This document shows positions 49,262-60,551 of a stretch of 64,000 bases of DNA, one piece after another (the first letter of the stretch is position 1; each line of letters begins with the position of its first letter). The DNA lies in assembly GCF_027744825.2 (NCBI RefSeq), contig NC_071350.1:496001-560000 (forward strand). The letters run 5' to 3'. The notes under the pieces are model-generated. The model did not search any database. It saw only the letters and a list, made by a program, of their open reading frames with translations, and was not told where the DNA came from. Source of the DNA: Synchiropus splendidus (Eukaryota; Chordata; Actinopteri; Syngnathiformes; Callionymidae). The position numbers and the translations under genes are program-made.

Positions 49262-50770
49262 CGTTCCGAAACCCACCTTATCTCAGGCTGAAAAGCGTTT
49301 TTGTGCATTGTGCCATAACTTTTCAGGGAAGCTTCAGAACATGAAATTTTAACCTCCCACTATAGCAGAAAGGGTCTTTCTAGTAGTTGCACATCAAATC
49401 TAAACTGTCTGAAGTGTTTTTCCAAAGTTATTAACACTTTTATGTTTGGCGTTCCGAAACCCACCTTATCTCAGGCTGAAAAGCGTTTTTGTGCATTGTG
49501 CCATAACTTTTCAGGGAAGCTTCAGAACATGAAATTTTAACCTCCCACTATAGCAGAAAGGGTCTTTCTAGTAGTTGCACATCAAATCTAAACTGTCTGA
49601 AGTGTTTTTCCAAAGTTATCAACACTTTTATGTTTGGCGTTCCGAAACCCACCTTATCTCAGGCTGAAAAGCGTTTTTACGCATTGTGCCATAACTTTTC
49701 AGGGAAGCTTCAGAACATGAAATTTTAACCTCCCACTATAGCAGAAAGGGTCTTTCTAGTAGGTGCACATCAAATCTAAGCTCTCTGAAGTGTTTTTCGA
49801 AAGTTATCAACACTTTTATGTTTGGCGTTCCGAAACCCACCTTATCTCGGGCTGAAAAGCGTTTTTGTGCATTGTGCCATAACTTTTCAGGGAAGCTTCA
49901 GAACATGAAATTTTAACCTCCCACTATAGCAGAAAGGGTCTTTCTAGTAGTTGCACATCAAATCTAAACTGTCTGAAGTGTTTTTCCAAAGTTATCAACA
50001 CTTTTATGTTTGGCGTTCCGAAACCCACCTTATCTCAGGCTGAAAAGCGTTTTTACGCATTGTGCCATAACTTTTCAGGGAAGCTTCAGAACATGAAATT
50101 TTAACCTCCCACTATAGCAGAAAGGGTCTTTCTAGTAGGTGCAAATCAAATCTAAGCTGTCTGAAGTGTTTTTCGAAAGTTATCAACACTTTTATGTTTG
50201 GCGTTCCGAAACCCACCTTTTCTCAGGCTGAAAAGCGTTTTTGTGCATTGTGCCATAAGTTTTCAGGGAAGCTTCAGAACATGAAATTTTAACCTCCCAC
50301 TATAGCAGAAAGGGTCTTTCTAGTAGTTGCACATCAAATCTAAACTGTCTGAAGTGTTTTTCCAAAGTTATCAACACTTTTATGTTTGGCGTTCCGAAAC
50401 CCACCTTATCTCAGGCTGAAAAGCGTTTTTACGCATTGTGCCATAACTTTTCAGGGAAGCTTCAGAACATGAAATTTTAACCTCCCACTATAGCAGAAAG
50501 GGTCTTTCTAGTAGGTGCACATCAAATCTAAGCTCTCTGAAGTGTTTTTCGAAAGTTATCAACACTTTTATGTTTGGCGTTCCGAAACCCACCTTATCTC
50601 AGGCTGAAAAGCGTTTTTGTGCATTGTGCCATAACTTTTCAGGGAAGCTTCAGAACATGTAATTTTAACCTCCCACTATAGCAGAAAGGGTCTTGTCTTT
50701 CTAGTAGTTGCACATCAAATCTAAACTGTCTGAAGTGTTTTTCCAAAGTTATTAACACTTTTATGTTTGG
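49262..50770 (+). repeat. 1509-bp tandem block, copy 1
   Basis: Eight monomers plus the 5-bp insertion. The order is beta-T171, beta, gamma, beta (with private 'ctcggg'), AC-type delta with 'gcaaatc', beta with 'ccttttctc', gamma, and the marked 193-bp monomer. It repeats immediately at 50771. Confidence 0.85.
50578..50770 (+). repeat. 193-bp marked monomer, copy 2
   Basis: The GTCTT duplication is at 50690-50699, with 'catgtaat'. It is again followed by a 'ccagtagtggc' monomer. Distance to copy 1 is 17 monomers plus 5 bp. Confidence 0.95.
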
Positions 50771-52279
50771 CGTTCCGAAACCCACCTTATCTCAGGCTGA
50801 AAAGCGTTTTTGTGCATTGTGCCATAACTTTTCAGGGAAGCTTCAGAACATGAAATTTTAACCTCCCACTATAGCAGAAAGGGTCTTTCCAGTAGTGGCA
50901 CATCAAATCTAAACTGTCTGAAGTGTTTTTCCAAAGTTATTAACACTTTTATGTTTGGCGTTCCGAAACCCACCTTATCTCAGGCTGAAAAGCGTTTTTG
51001 TGCATTGTGCCATAACTTTTCAGGGAAGCTTCAGAACATGAAATTTTAACCTCCCACTATAGCAGAAAGGGTCTTTCTAGTAGTTGCACATCAAATCTAA
51101 ACTGTCTGAAGTGTTTTTCCAAAGTTATCAACACTTTTATGTTTGGCGTTCCGAAACCCACCTTATCTCAGGCTGAAAAGCGTTTTTACGCATTGTGCCA
51201 TAACTTTTCAGGGAAGCTTCAGAACATGAAATTTTAACCTCCCACTATAGCAGAAAGGGTCTTTCTAGTAGGTGCACATCAAATCTAAGCTCTCTGAAGT
51301 GTTTTTCGAAAGTTATCAACACTTTTATGTTTGGCGTTCCGAAACCCACCTTATCTCAGGCTGAAAAGCGTTTTTGTGCATTGTGCCATAACTTTTCAGG
51401 GAAGCTTCAGAACATGAAATTTTAACCTCCCACTATAGCAGAAAGGGTCTTTCTAGTAGTTGCACATCAAATCTAAACTGTCTGAAGTGTTTTTCCAAAG
51501 TTATCAACACTTTTATGTTTGGCGTTCCGAAACCCACCTTATCTCAGGCTGAAAAGCGTTTTTACGCATTGTGCCATAACTTTTCAGGGAAGCTTCAGAA
51601 CATGAAATTTTAACCTCCCACTATAGCAGAAAGGGTCTTTCTAGTAGGTGCAAATCAAATCTAAGCTGTCTGAAGTGTTTTTCGAAAGTTATCAACACTT
51701 TTATGTTTGGCGTTCCGAAACCCAGCTTTTCTCAGGCTGAAAAGCGTTTTTGTGCATTGTGCCATAACTTTTCAGGGAAGCTTCAGAACATGAAATTTTA
51801 ACCTCCCACTATAGCAGAAAGGGTCTTTCTAGTAGTTGCACATCAAATCTAAACTGTCTGAAGTGTTTTTCCAAAGTTATCAACACTTTTATGTTTGGCG
51901 TTCCGAAACCCACCTTATCTCAGGCTGAAAAGCGTTTTTACGCATTGTGCCATAACTTTTCAGGGAAGCTTCAGAACATGAAATTTTAACCTCCCACTAT
52001 AGCAGAAAGGGTCTTTCTAGTAGGTGCACATCAAATCTAAGCTCTCTGAAGTGTTTTTCGAAAGTTATCAACACTTTTATGTTTGGCGTTCCGAAACCCA
52101 CCTTATCTCAGGCTGAAAAGCGTTTTTGTGCATTGTGCCATAACTTTTCAGGGAAGCTTCAGAACATGTAATTTTAACCTCCCACTATAGCAGAAAGGGT
52201 CTTGTCTTTCTAGTAGTTGCACATCAAATCTAAACTGTCTGAAGTGTTTTTCCAAAGTTATTAACACTTTTATGTTTGG
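50771..52279 (+). repeat. 1509-bp tandem block, copy 2
   Basis: This is the direct tandem copy of 49262-50770, with the same class order and the rare 'cttttctc' at about 51726. Its first monomer carries 'ccagtagtggc', which copy 1 lacks, so the exchange points did not fall at identical places. Confidence 0.85.
52087..52279 (+). repeat. 193-bp marked monomer, copy 3
   Basis: The GTCTT duplication is at 52199-52208, with 'catgtaat'. Unlike the other three it is followed by a plain beta-A67 monomer without 'ccagtagtggc', so it sits at the end of a duplicated block. Confidence 0.95.
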
Positions 52280-52655
52280 CGTTCCGAAACCCACCTTATC
52301 TCAGGCTGAAAAGCGTTTTTGTGCATTGTGCCATAACTTTTCAGGAAAGCTTCAGAACATGAAATTTTAACCTCCCACTATAGCAGAAAGGGTCTTTCTA
52401 GTAGTTGCACATCAAATCTAAACTGTCTGAAGTGTTTTTCCAAAGTTATCAACACTTTTATGTTTGGCGTTCCGAAACCCACCTTATCTCAGGCTGAAAA
52501 GCGTTTTTACGCATTGTGCCATAACTTTTCAGGGAAGCTTCAGAACATGAAATTTTAACCTCCCACTATAGCAGAAAGGGTCTTTCTAGTAGTTGCACAT
52601 CAAATCTAAGCTGTCTGAAGTGTTTTTCAAAAGTTATCAACACTTTTATGTTTGG

Positions 52656-54723
52656 CGTTCCGAAACCCACCTTATCTCAGGCTGAAAAGCGTTTTTGTGC
52701 ATTGTGCCATAACTTTTCAGGAAAGCTTCAGAACATGAAATTTTAACCTCCCACTATAGCAGAACGGGTCTTTCTAGTAGTTGCACATCAAATCTAAACT
52801 GTCTGAAGTGTTTTTCCAAAGTTATCAACACTTTTATGTTTGGCGTTCCGAAACCCACCTTATCTCAGGCTGAAAAGCGTTTTTGTGCATTGTGCCATAA
52901 CTTTTCAGGAAAGCTTCAGAACATGAAATTTTAACCTCCCACTATAGCAGAAAGGGTCTTTCTAGTAGTTGCACATCAAATCTAAGCTGTCGGAAGTGTT
53001 TTTCAAAAGTTATCAACACTTTTATGTTTGGCGTTCCGAAACCCACCTTATCTCAGGCTGAAAAGCGTTTTTGTGCATTGTGCCATAACTTTTCAGGAAA
53101 GCTTCAGAACATGAAATTTTAACCTCCCACTATAGCAGAAAGGGTCTTTCTAGTAGTTGCACATCAAATCTAAACTGTCTGAAGTGTTTTTCCAAAGTTA
53201 TCAACACTTTTATGTTTGGCGTTCCGAAACCCACCTTATCTCAGGCTGAAAAGCGTTTTTGTGCATTGTGCCATAACTTTTCAGGAAAGCTTCAGAACAT
53301 GAAATTTTAACCTCCCACTATAGCAGAAAGGGTCTTTCTAGTAGTTGCACATCAAATCTAAGCTATCTTAAGTGTTTTTCAAAAGTTATCAACACTTTTA
53401 TGTTTGGCGTTCCGAAACCCACCTTATCTCAGGCTGAAAAGCGTTTTTGTGCATTGTGCCATAACTTTTCAGGGAAGCTTCAGAACATGAAATTTTAACC
53501 TCCCACTATAGCAGAAAGGGTCTTTCTAGTAGTTGCACATCAAATCTAAACTGTCTGAAGTGTTTTTCCAAAGTTATCAACACTTTTATGTTTGGCGTTC
53601 CGAAACCCACCTTATCTCAGGCTGAAAAGCGTTTTTACGCATTGTGCCATAACTTTTCAGGAAAGCTTCAGAACATGAAATTTTAACCTCCCACTATAGC
53701 AGAAAGGGTCTTTCTAGTAGTTGCACATCAAATCAAAGCTGTCTGAAGTGTTTTTCAAAAGTTATCAACACTTTTATGTTTGGCGTTCCGAAACCCACCT
53801 TATCTCAGGCTGAAAAGCGTTTTTGTGCATTGTGCCATAACTTTTCAGGAAAGCTTCAGAACATGAAATTTTAACCTCCCACTATAGCAGAAAGGGTCTT
53901 TCTAGTAGTTGCACATCAAATCTAAACTGTCTGAAGTGTTTTTCCAAAGTTATCAACACTTTTATGTTTGGCGTTCCGAAACCCACCTTATCTCAGGCTG
54001 AAAAGCGTTTTTACGCATTGTGCCATAACTTTTCAGGGAAGCTTCAGAACATGAAATTTTAACCTCCCACTATAGCAGAAAGGGTCTTTCTAGTAGGTGC
54101 ACATCAAATCTAAGCTCTCTGAAGTGTTTTTCGAAAGTTATCAACACTTTTATGTTTGGCGTTCCGAAACCCACCTTATCTCAGGCTGAAAAGCGTTTTT
54201 GTGCATTGTGCCATAACTTTTCAGGAAAGCTTCAGAACATGAAATTGTGACCTCCCACTATAGCAGAAAGGGTCTTTCTAGTAGTTGCACATCAAATCTA
54301 AACTGTCTGAAGTGTTTTTCCAAAGTTATCAACACTTTTATGTTTGGCGTTCCGAAACCCACCTTATCTCAGGCTGAAAAGCGTTTTTGTGCATTGTGCC
54401 ATAACTTTTCAGGGAAGCTTCAGAACATGAAATTTTAACCTCCCACTATAGCAGAAAGGGTCTTTCTAGTAGTTGCACATCAAATCTAAGCTGTCTGAAG
54501 TGTTTTTCAAAAGTTATCAACACTTTTATGTTTGGCGTTCCGAAACCCACCTTATCTCAGGCTGAAAAGCGTTTTTGTGCATTGTGCCATAACTTTTCAG
54601 GGAAGCTTCAGAACATGAAATTTTAACCTCCCACTATAGCAGAAAGGGTCTTTCTAGTAGTTGCACATCAAATCTAAGCTGTCTGAAGTGTTTTTCAAAA
54701 GTTATCAACACTTTTATGTTTGG
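52656..54723 (+). repeat. 11-monomer block, copy 1 (offset 20 then 19 monomers)
   Basis: Markers are 'agctatctta' (53361, matching 57121 at 20 monomers) and 'gaaattg' (54241, matching 57813 at 19 monomers). The order is beta-A67, alpha-A67, beta-A67, alpha-A67 with the marker, beta, AC-type alpha, beta-A67, gamma, beta-A67 with the second marker, then two alpha. Rare private changes are 'agaacggg' (52761) and 'aaatcaaag' (53731). Confidence 0.85.
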
Positions 54724-56415
54724 CGTTCCGAAACCCACCTTATCTCAGGCTGAAAAGCGTTTTTGTGCATTGTGCCATAACTTTTCAGGGAAGCTTCAGA
54801 ACATGAAATTTTAACCTCCCACTATAGCAGAAAGGGTCTTTCTAGTAGTTGCACATCAAATCTAAACTGTCTGAAGTGTTTTTCCAAAGTTATCAACACT
54901 TTTATGTTTGGCGTTCCGAAACCCACCTTATCTCAGGCTGAAAAGCGTTTTTACGCATTGTGCCATAACTTTTCACGGAAGCTTCAGAACATGAAATTTT
55001 AACCTCCCACTATAGCAGAAAGGGTCTTTCTAGTAGGTGCACATCAAATCTAAGCTCTCTGAAGTGTTTTTCGAAAGTTATCAACACTTTTATGTTTGGC
55101 GTTCCGAAACCCACCTTATCTCAGGCTGAAAAGCGTTTTTGTGCATTGTGCCATAACTTTTCAGGGAAGCTTCAGAACATGAAATTTTAACCTCCCACTA
55201 TAGCAGAAAGGGTCTTTCTAGTAGTTGCACATCAAATCTAAACTGTCTGAAGTGTTTTTCCAAAGTTATTAACACTTTTATGTTTGGCGTTCCGAAACCC
55301 ACCTTATCTCAGGCTGAAAAGCGTTTTTGTGCATTGTGCCATAACTTTTCAGGAAAGCTTCAGAACATGAAATTTTAACCTCCCACTATAGCAGAAAGGG
55401 TCTTTCTAGTAGTTGCACATCAAATCTAAACTGTCTGAAGTGTTTTTCCAAAGTTATCAACACTTTTATGTTTGGCGTTCCGAAACCCACCTTATCTCAG
55501 GCTGAAAAGCGTTTTTACGCATTGTGCCATAACTTTTCAGGGAAGCTTCAGAACATGAAATTTTAACCTCCCACTATAGCAGAAAGGGTCTTTCTAGTAG
55601 TTGCACATCAAATCTAAACTGTCTGAAGTGTTTTTCCAAAGTTATCAACACTTTTATGTTTGGCGTTCCGAAACCCACCTTATCTCAGGCTGAAAAGCGT
55701 TTTTGTGCATTGTGCCATAACTTTTCAGGGAAGCTTCAGAACATGAAATTTAAACCTCCCACTATAGCAGAAAGGGTCTTTCTAGTAGTTGCACATCAAA
55801 TCTAAGCTGTCTGAAGTGTTTTTCAAAAGTTATCAACACTTTTATGTTTGGCGTTCCGAAACCCACCTTATCTCAGGCTGAAAAGCGTTTTTGTGCATTG
55901 TGCCATAACTTTTCAGGAAAGCTTCAGAACATGAAATTTTAACCTCCCACTATAGAAGAAAGGGTCTTTCTAGTAGTTGCACATCAAATCTAAACTGTCT
56001 GAAGTGTTTTTCCAAAGTTATCAACACTTTTATGTTTGGCGTTCCGAAACCCACCTTATCTCAGGCTGAAAAGCGTTTTTACGCATTGTGCCATAACTTT
56101 TCAGGGAAGCTTCAGAACATGAAATTTTAACCTCCCACTATAGCAGAAAGGGTCTTTCTAGTAGGTGCACATCAAATCTAAGCTCTCTGAAGTGTTTTTC
56201 GAAAGTTATCAACACTTTTATGTTTGGCGTTCCGAAACCCACCTTATCTCAGGCTGAAAAGCGTTTTTGTGCATTGTGCCATAACTTTTCAGGAAAGCTT
56301 CAGAACATGAAATTTTAACCTCCCACTATAGCAGAAAGGGTCTTTCTAGTAGTTGCACATCAAATCTAAGCTGTCTGAAGTGTTTTTCAAAAGTTATCAA
56401 CACTTTTATGTTTGG
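54724..56415 (+). repeat. Ordinary satellite monomers between two duplicated blocks
   Basis: Nine 188-bp monomers. They include gamma with 'ttcacgg' (54974), beta-T171 (55100-55287), an AC-type beta (55476-55663), 'aaatttaaacc' (55746) and 'agaagaaagg' (55955). No gene or foreign element is seen. Confidence 0.85.
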
Positions 56416-58295
56416 CGTTCCGAAACCCACCTTATCTCAGGCTGAAAAGCGTTTTTGTGCATTGTGCCATAACTTTTCAGGAAAGCTTCAGAACATGAAA
56501 TTTTAACCTCCCACTATAGCAGAAAGGGTCTTTCTTGTAGTTGCACATCAAATCTAAACTGTCTGAAGTGTTTTTCCAAAGTTATCAACACTTTTATGTT
56601 TGGCGTTCCGAAACCCACCTTATCTCAGGCTGAAAAGCGTTTTTGTGCATTGTGCCATAACTTTTCAGGAAAGCTTCAGAACATGAAATTTTAACCTCCC
56701 ACTATAGCAGAAAGGGTCTTTCTAGTAGTTGCACATCAAATCTAAGCTGTCTGAAGTGTTTTTCAAAAGTTATCAACACTTTTATGTTTGGCGTACCGAA
56801 ACCCACCTTATCTCAGGCTGAAAAGCGTTTTTGTGCATTGTGCCATAACTTTCCAGGAAAGCTTCAGAACATGAAATTTTAACCTCCCACTATAGCAGAA
56901 AGGGTCTTTCTAGTAGTTGCACATCAAATCTAAACTGTCTGAAGTGTTTTTCCAAAGTTATCAACACTTTTATGTTTGGCGTTCCGAAACCCACCTTATC
57001 TCAGGCTGAAAAGCGTTTTTGTGCATTGTGCCATAACTTTTCAGGAAAGCTTCAGAACATGAAATTTTAACCTCCCACTATAGCAGAAAGGGTCTTTCTA
57101 GTAGTTGCACATCAAATCTAAGCTATCTTAAGTGTTTTTCAAAAGTTATCAACACTTTTATGTTTGGCGTTCCGAAACCCACCTTATCTCAGGCTGAAAA
57201 GCGTTTTTACGCATTGTGCCATAACTTTTCAGGGAAGCTTCAGAACATGAAATTTTAACCTCCCACAATAGCAGAAAGGGTCTTTCTAGTAGTTGCACAT
57301 CAAATCTAAGCTGTCTGAAGTGTTTTTCAAAAGTTATCAACACTTTTATGTTTGGCGTTCCGAAACCCACCTTATCTCAGGCTGAAAAGCGTTTTTGTGC
57401 ATTGTGCCATAACTTTTCAGGAAAGCTTCAGAACATGAAATTTTAACCTCCCACTATAGCAGAAAGGGTCTTTCTAGTAGTTGCACATCAAATCTAAACT
57501 GTCTGAAGTGTTTTTCCAAAGTTATCAACACTTTTATGTTTGGCGTTCCGAAACCCACCTTATCTCAGGCTGAAAAGCGTTTTTACGCATTGTGCCATAG
57601 CTTTTCAGGGAAGCTTCAGAACATGAAATTTTAACCTCCCACTATAGCAGAAAGGGTCTTTCTAGTAGGTGCACATCAAATCTAAGCTCTCTGAAGTGTT
57701 TTTCGAAAGTTATCAACACTTTTATGTTTGGCGTTCCGAAACCCACCTTATCTCAGGCTGAAAAGCGTTTTTGTGCATTGTGCCATAACTTTTCAGGAAA
57801 GCTTCAGAACATGAAATTGTAACCTCCCACTATAGCAGAAAGGGTCTTTCTAGTAGTTGCACATCAAATCTAAACTGTCTGAAGTGTTTTTCCAAAGTTA
57901 TCAACACTTTTATGTTTGGCGTTCCGAAACCCACCTTATCTCAGGCTGAAAAGCGTTTTTGTGCATTGTGCCATAACTTTTCAGGGAAGCTTCAGAACAT
58001 GAAATTTTAACCTCCCACTATAGCAGAAAGGGTCTTTCTAGTAGTTGCACATCAAATCTAAGCTGTCTGAAGTGTTTTTCAAAAGTTATCAACACTTTTA
58101 TGTTTGGCGTTCCGAAACCCACCTTATCTCAGGCTGAAAAGCGTTTTTGTGCATTGTGCCATAACTTTTCAGGGAAGCTTCAGAACATGAAATTTTAACC
58201 TCCCACTATAGCAGAAAGGGTCTTTCTAGTAGTTGCACATCAAATCTAAGCTGTCTGAAGTGTTTTTCAAAAGTTATCAACACTTTTATGTTTGG
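56416..58295 (+). repeat. 10-monomer block, copy 2 (one monomer shorter)
   Basis: This is the partner of 52656-54723. One monomer has been lost: the monomer at 57168 (AC-type, alpha, G67, with 'cacaatag') stands where copy 1 has two monomers (53408 and 53596). Private changes include 'ttcttgtag' (56532), 'gcgtaccg' (56792) and 'ccatagctt' (57595). Confidence 0.85.
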
Positions 58296-59423
58296 CGTTC
58301 CGAAACCCACCTTATCTCAGGCTGAAAAGCGTTTTTGTGCATTGTGCCATAACTTTTCAGGGAAGCTTCAGAACATGAAATTTTAACCTCCCACTATAGC
58401 AGAAAGGGTCTTTCTAGTAGTTGCACATCAAATCTAAGCTGTTTGAAGTGTTTTTCAAAAGTTATCAACACTTTTATGTTTGGCGTTCCGAAACCCACCT
58501 TATCTCAGGCTGAAAAGCGTTTTTGTGCATTGTGCCATAACTTTTCAGGAAAGCTTCAGAACATGAAATTTTAACCTCCCACTATAGCAGAAAGGGTCTT
58601 TCTAGTAGTTGCACATCAAATCTAAACTGTCTGAAGTGTTTTTCCAAAGTTATCAACACTTTTATGTTTGGCGTTCCGAAACCCACCTTATCTCAGGCTG
58701 AAAAGCGTTTTTACGCATTGTGCCATAACTTTTCAGGGAAGCTTCAGAACATGAAATTTTAACCTCCCACTATAGCAGAAAGGGTCTTTCTAGTAGGTGC
58801 ACATCAAATCTAAGCTGTCTGAAGTGTTTTTCGAAAGTTATCAACACTTTTGTGTTTGGCGTTCCGAAACCCACCTTATCTCAGGCTGAAAAGCGTTTTT
58901 GTGCATTGTGCCATAACTTTTCAGGGAAGCTTCAGAACATGAAATTTTAACCTCCCACTATAGCAGAAAGGGTCTTTCTAGTAGTTGCACATCAAATCTA
59001 AGCTGTCTGAAGTGTTTTTCAAAAGTTATCAACACTTTTATGTTTGGCGTTCCGAAACCCACCTTATCTCAGGCTGAAAAGCGTTTTTGTGCATTGTGCC
59101 ATAACTTTTCAGGAAAGCTTCAGAACATGAAATTTTAACCTCCCACTATAGCAGAAAGGGTCTTTCTAGTAGTTGCACATCAAATCTAAACTGTCTGAAG
59201 TGTTTTTCCAAAGTTATCAACACTTTTATGTTTGGCGTTCCGAAACCCACCTTATCTCAGGCTGAAAAGCGTTTTTACGCATTGTGCCATAACTTTTCAG
59301 GGAAGCTTCAGAACATGAAATTTTAACCTCCCACTATAGCAGAAAGGGTCTTTCTAGTAGGTGCACATCAAATCTAAGCTCTCTGAAGTGTTTTTCGAAA
59401 GTTATCAACACTTTTATGTTTGG
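58296..59423 (+). repeat. Ordinary satellite monomers before pentamer copy d
   Basis: Six monomers. They include alpha with 'gctgtttg' (58438), an AC-type delta ending in 'ttttgtgttt' (58848), and a gamma just before the pentamer. Nothing else is seen. Confidence 0.85.
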
Positions 59424-60363
59424 CGTTCCGAAACCCACCTTATCTCAGGCTGAAAAGCGTTTTTGTGCATTGTGCCATAACTTTTCAGGGAAGCTTCAGA
59501 ACATGAAATTTTAACCTCCCACTATAGCAGAAAGGGTCTTTCTAGTAGTTGCACATCAAATCTAAACTGTCTGAAGTGTTTTTCCAAAGTTATTAACACT
59601 TTTATGTTTGGCGTTCCGAAACCCACCTTATCTCAGGCTGAAAAGCGTTTTTGTGCATTGTGCCATAACTTTTCAGGGAAGCTTCAGAACATGAAATTTT
59701 AACCTCCCACTATAGCAGAAAGGGTCTTTCTAGTAGTTGCACATCAAATCTAAACTGTCTGAAGTGTTTTTCCAAAGTTATCAACACTTTTATGTTTGGC
59801 GTTCCGAAACCCACCTTATCTCAGGCTGAAAAGCGTTTTTGTGCATTGTGCCATAACTTTTCAGGGAAGCTTCAGAACATGAAATTTTAACCTCCCACTA
59901 TAGCAGAAAGGGTCTTTCTAGTAGTTGCACATCAAATCTAAGCTGTCTGAAGTGTTTTTCAAAAGTTATCAACACTTTTATGTTTGGCGTTCCGAAACCC
60001 ACCATATCTCAGGCTGAAAAGCGTTTTTGTGCATTGTGCCATAACTTTTCAGGAAAGCTTCAGAACATGAAATTTTAACCTCCCACTATAGAAGAAAGGG
60101 TCTTTCTAGTAGTTGCACATCAAATCTAAACTGTCTGAAGTGTTTTTCCAAAGTTATCAACACTTTTATGTTTGGCGTTCCGAAACCCACCTTATCTCAG
60201 GCTGAAAAGCGTTTTTACGCATTGTGCCATAACTTTTCAGGGAAGCTTCAGAACATGAAATTTTAACCTCCCACTATAGCAGAAAGGGTCTTTCTAGTAG
60301 GTGCACATCAAATCTAAGCTCTCTGAAGTGTTTTTCGAAAGTTATCAACACTTTTATGTTTGG
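59424..60363 (+). repeat. Five-monomer higher-order unit (940 bp), copy d
   Basis: The order is the same: beta-T171, beta, alpha, beta-A67 (with 'accatatc' and 'agaagaaagg') and gamma. It is flanked upstream by a gamma monomer. It lies about 53 kb from copy a with the same class order, which supports an ancestral pentamer. Confidence 0.75.
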
Positions 60364-60551
60364 CGTTCCGAAACCCACCTTATCTCAGGCTGAAAAGCGT
60401 TTTTGTGCATTGTGCCATAACTTTTCAGGAAAGCTTCAGAACATGAAATTTTAACCTCCCACTATAGCAGAAAGGGTCTTTCTAGTAGTTGCACATCAAA
60501 TCTAAGCTGTCTGAAGTGTTTTTCAAAAGTTATCAACACTTTTATGTTTGG

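Larger units (their letters stand above)
46625..50073 (+). repeat. Long block, copy 1 (offset 74 monomers)
   Basis: The block recurs from 60552 to the window end. In-register pairs at 13927 bp (74 monomers plus three 5-bp insertions lying between) are 'taatttccc' (46714/60641), 'gcaaatc', the GTCTT duplication (47489/61416), 'ccagtagtggc', 'catgacat' (48029/61956), 'aaactgtgtg' and 'cgatagtt' (48671/62598). Monomers at 47001 and 47189 differ in class from their partners at 60928 and 61116, which implies later conversion in one copy. Confidence 0.9.

Noticed and set aside
15422..57370. Minus-strand open reading frames of 65-70 codons (15422, 29883, 34395, 38343, 38531, 57158)
   Set aside because: Each exists because a single change at monomer positions 99-101 (for example 'cacaatag', 'cacgatag', 'cactttag', 'caatatag') removes a reverse-strand TAG. 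They are by-products of the repeat, not genes.
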